From Neoechinorhynchus agilis (Eukaryota > Acanthocephala): a DNA stretch of 64,000 nucleotides. The position numbers were made by a program, and so were the translations under genes. Positions 60,537 through 64,000 of the stretch are shown here, one piece after another; the stretch's first letter is position 1; each line of letters starts with the position of its first letter. The notes under the pieces are model-generated. The model was not told the DNA's origin. It saw only the letters and a program-made list of their open reading frames with translations, and did no database searches. Location of the stretch: NCBI GenBank assembly GCA_051530055.1, contig CM121341.1, forward strand, positions 5,890,001 to 5,954,000, given 5' to 3'.

Positions 60537-63500
60537 GCGTTTCTGCCGAGCTACCGAGTGGTCCAAGAGTCTCCACTTTCTTGTCTTGCCCTGGAGTCTA
60601 CTCTGCAAAACTCCTTCGTAAATCTAAGTGCCGAGCTACCGAGTGGTCCAAGAGTCTCCACTTTCTTGTCTTGCCCCGGAGTCTATTCTGTATAACTCCT
60701 TCGTAAATCTAAGTGCCGAGCTATCGAGTGGTCCAGAGTCTCCACTTTCTTGTCTTGCCCTGGAGTCTATTCTGCAAAACTCCTTCGTAAATCTAAGTGC
60801 CGAGCTATCGAGTATGGTCCAAGAGTCTCACTTTGTATCCTCGCCCTGGAGTCTATTTCTGCAAAACTCCTTCGTAAATCTAAGTGCCGAGCTACCGAGT
60901 GGTCCAAGAGTCTCCACTTTCTTGTCTTGCCCTGGAGTCTATTCTGCAAAACTCCTTCGTAAATCTAAGTGCCGAGCTATCGAAGGTGGTCCAAGAGTCT
61001 CCCACTTTCTTGTCTTGCCCCGGAGTCTATTCTGCAAAACTCCTTCGTAAATCTAAGTGCCGAGCTACCGAGTGGTCCAAGAGTCTCCACTTTCTTGTCT
61101 TGCCCTGGAGTCTACTCTGCATAACTCCTTCGTAAATCTAAGTGCCGAGCTATCGAGTGGTCCAAGAGTCTCCACTTTCTTGTCTTGCCCCGGAGTCTAT
61201 TCTGCAAAACTCCTTCGTAAATCTAAGTGCCGAGCTATCGAGTGGTCCAAGAGTCTCCACTTTCTTGTCTTGCCCTGGAGTCTATTCTGCATAACTCCTT
61301 CGTAAATCTAAGTGCCGAGCTATCGAGTGGTCCAAGAGTCTCCACTTTCTTGTCTTGCCCCGGAGTCTATTCTGCAAAACTCCTTCGTAAATCTAAGTGC
61401 CGAGCTACCGAGTGGTCCAAGAGTCTCCACTTTCTTGTCTTGCCCTGGAGTCTACTCTGCATAACTCCTTCGTAAATCTAAGTGCCGAGCTATCGAGTGG
61501 TCCAAGTCTCCACTTTCTTGTCTTGCCCCGGAGTCTATTCTGCAAAACTCCTTCGTAAATCTAAGTGCCGAGCTATCGAGTGGTCCAAGAGTCTCCACTT
61601 TCTTGTCTTGCCCTGGAGTCTATTCTGCATAACTCCTTCGTAAATCTAAGTGCCGAGCTATCGAGTGGTCCAAGTCTCACTTTTCTTGTCTTGCCCCGGA
61701 GTCTATTCTGCAAAACTCCTTCAGCAAATCTAAGTGCCGAGCTACCGAGTGGTCCAAGAGTCTCCACTTTCTTGTCTTGCCCTGGAGTCTACTCTGCATA
61801 ACTCCTTCGTAAATCTAAGTGCCGAGCTATCGAGTGGTCCAAGAGTCTCCACTTTCTTGTCTCGCCCTGGAGTCTATTCTGCAAAACTCCTTCGTAAATC
61901 TAAGTGCCGAGCTATCGAGTGGTCCAAGAGTCTCCACTTTCTTGTCTCGCCCTGGAGTCTATTCTGCAAAACTCCTTCGTAAATCAAAGTGCCGAGCTAT
62001 CGAGTGGTCCAAGAGTCTCCACTTTCTTGTCTTGCCCCGGAGTCTATTCTGCAAAACTCCTTCGTAAATCTAAGTGCCGAGCTACCGAGTGGTCCAGAGT
62101 CTCCACTTTCTTGTCTTGCCCTGGAGTCTATTCTGCATAACTCCTTCGTAAATCTAAGTGCCGAGCTATCGAGTGGTCCAAGAGTCTCATTTCTTGTCTT
62201 GCCCCGGAGTCTATTCTGCAAAACTCCTTCGTAAATCTAAGTGCCGAGCTATCGGGGGTGGTCCAGAGTCTCCACTTTCTTGTCTTGCCCTGGAGTCTAT
62301 TCTGCAAAACTCCTTCGTAAATCTAAGTGCCGAGCTACCGAGTGGTCCAAAGATACTCCACTTTCTTGTCTTGCCCTGGAGTCTATTCTGCATAACTCCT
62401 TCGTAAATCTAAGTGCCGAGCTACCGGGTGGTCCAAGAGTCTCCACTTTCTTGTCTTGCCCTGGAGTCTATTCTGCAAAACTCCTTCGTAAATCTAAGTG
62501 CCGAGCTATCGAGTGGTCCAAGAGTCTCCACTTTCTTGTCTTGCCCTGGAGTCTATTCTGCAAAACTCCTTCGTAAATCTAAGTGCCGAGCTACCGAGTG
62601 GTCCAAGAGTATCCACTTTCTTGTCTCGCCCTGGAGTCTATTCTGCAAAACTCCTTCGTAAATCTAAGTGCCGAGCTATCGAGTGGTCCAAGAGTCTCCA
62701 CTTTCTTGTCTCGCCCTGGAGTCTATTCTGCAAAACTCCTTCGTAAATCTAGGTGCCGAGCTACCGAGTTGTCCAAGAGTCTCCACTTTCTTGTCTTGCC
62801 CTGGAGTCTATTCTGCAAAACTCCTTCGTAAATCTAAGTGCCGAGCAACCGAGTGGTCCAAGAGTCTCCACTTTCTTGTCTTGCCCTGGAGTCTGCTCTG
62901 CATAACTCCTTCGTAAATCTAAGTGCCGAGCAACCGAGTGGTCCAAGAGTCTCCACTTTCTTGTCTTGCCCTGGAGTCTACTCTGCATAACTCCTTCGTA
63001 AATCTAAGTGCCGAGCTACCGAGTGGTCCAAGAGTCTCCACTTTCCTGTCTTGCCCTGGAGTCTATTCTGCAAAACTCCTTCGTAAATCTAAGTGCCGAG
63101 CTACCGAGTGGTCCAAGAGTCTCCACTTTCTTGTCTTGCCCTGGAGTCTACTCTGCAAAACTCCTTCGTAAATCTAAGTGCCGAGCTATCGAGTGGTCCA
63201 GAGTCTCCACTTTCTTGTCTCGCCCTGGAGTCTATTCTGCAAAACTCCTTCGTAAATCTAAGTGCCGAGCTACCGAGTGGTCCAAGAGTCTCCACTTTCT
63301 TGTCTCGCCCTGGAGTCTATTCTGCAAAACTCCTTCGTAAATCTAAGTGCCGAGCTACCGAGGGGACCAGGAGTCTCCACTTTCTTGTCTTGTCCTGGAG
63401 TCTACTCTGCATAACTCCTTCGTAAATCTAAGTGCCGAGCTATCGAGTGGTCCAAGAGTCTCCACTTTCTTGTCTTGTCCTGGAGTCTATTCTGCAAAAC

Positions 63501-64000
63501 TCCTTCGTAAATCTAAGTGCCGAGCTACCGAGTGGTCCAAGAGTCTCCACTTTCTTGTCTTGCCCCGGAGTCTATTCTGCAAAACTCCTTCGTAAATCTA
63601 AGTGCCGAGCTACCGAGTGGTCCAAGAGTCTCCACTTTCTTGTCTTGCCCTGGAGTCTATTCTGCGCCAACTCCTTCGTAAATCTAAGTGCCGAGCTATC
63701 GAGTGGTCAAAGAGTCTCTTTCTTGTCTTGCCCCGGAGTCTATTCTGCAAAACTCCTTCGTAAATCTAAGTGCCGAGCTACCGAGTGGATTAAGAGTCTC
63801 CACTTTCTTGTCTTGCCCTGGAGTCTACTCTGCATAACTCCTTCGTAAATCTAAGTGCCGAGCTACCGAGTGGTCCAAGAGTCTCCACTTTCTTGTCTTG
63901 CCCTGGAATCTATTCTGCATAACTGCTTCGTAAATCTAAGTGCCGAGCTACCGAGTGGTCCAAGAGTCTCCACTTTCTTGTCTTGCCCTGGAGTCTACTC
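60537..64000. repeat. 85-bp tandem array, about 41 copies, runs off the right edge
   Basis: The unit is built on CTAAGTGCCGAGCTAYCGAG, TGGTCCAAGAGTCTCCAC and TTCTGCAWAACTCCTTCGTA. Variants (CTACC/CTATC, TGCAAAA/TGCATAA, CCTGG/CCCGG) are mixed along the array, with some higher-order alternation. A few units have small indels. Frames stay open across about three units (85 x 3) and give artefactual SYRVVQESPLSCLALES peptides. It lies in what should be a sirtuin intron. Confidence 0.97.

Noticed and set aside
60628-63848. Many 80-140 codon open frames
   Set aside because: These are the same 85-bp repeat read repeatedly; frame length is set by the repeat period.
60537-64000. Regular repeats resembling a CRISPR array
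   Set aside because: The whole 85-bp unit is conserved with no unique spacers, and the surroundings are eukaryotic genes with introns.

Overview
The window is nuclear DNA of a small, compact animal. Evidence: gene families found in animals (AMPK gamma with a long N-terminal extension, MCM4, PRP4 kinase, SGT1, PARG, SMARCAL1, mitochondrial uS11, SLC2 and SLC46 transporters), very short introns (about 40-70 bp) with GT..AG ends and TACTAAT-like branch sites, several intronless genes, AT-rich intergenic DNA and many tandem arrays. A nematode or another small invertebrate with compact genes fits best, but nothing here fixes the species.

Layout, left to right. 0-5.3 kb: a 704-bp near-perfect inverted repeat carrying the 3' half of a TEX261/SVP26-like ER cargo receptor gene flanks an OXR1-like (LysM + TLDc) gene and one unrecognised gene. 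5.3-8.2 kb: intergenic, with a decayed retroelement fragment. 8.2-17.1 kb: PDHB (intronless) and SGT1 diverge from a 165-bp x6 tandem array, followed by a Penelope-like endonuclease fragment, a long hairpin, mitochondrial uS11 and an SLC2 sugar transporter. 17.7-19.6 kb: a 215-221 bp x8 array whose units each carry a CDC50/TMEM30 exon. 21.4-30.2 kb: a LAS1-like gene, a multi-exon AMPK gamma gene whose introns hold a SINE-derived tandem array and long hairpins, and an SLC46-like transporter. 32.4-37.5 kb: PARG, a 16-bp GC-rich minisatellite and a small membrane protein gene. 38.5-45.2 kb: MCM4 and SMARCAL1 tail to tail, then a 780-bp compound palindrome. 45.8-58.7 kb: two tail-anchored-protein genes whose 5' halves are identical over 918 bp in inverted orientation. 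They enclose a second retroelement fragment, an ERCC8/CSA-like gene and PRP4 kinase, whose first exon sits in a ~335-bp x14 array. 59.8-64 kb: the start of a sirtuin gene that runs into an 85-bp array (about 41 copies) continuing past the window edge.

Most genes are unrelated housekeeping genes: replication and repair (MCM4, SMARCAL1, PARG, ERCC8), splicing (PRP4K), ribosome biogenesis and translation (LAS1, uS11m), energy metabolism (PDHB, AMPK gamma, SLC2) and secretory or membrane traffic (TEX261, CDC50). The most unusual trait is architectural. At PRP4K and CDC50 the gene's own 5' exon/intron module has been tandemly multiplied. Two gene-bearing long inverted repeats, many perfect hairpins and at least seven tandem arrays together fill close to a fifth of the window. 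Hairpins linked to the Penelope-like fragment carry a recurrent motif resembling a hammerhead ribozyme core.
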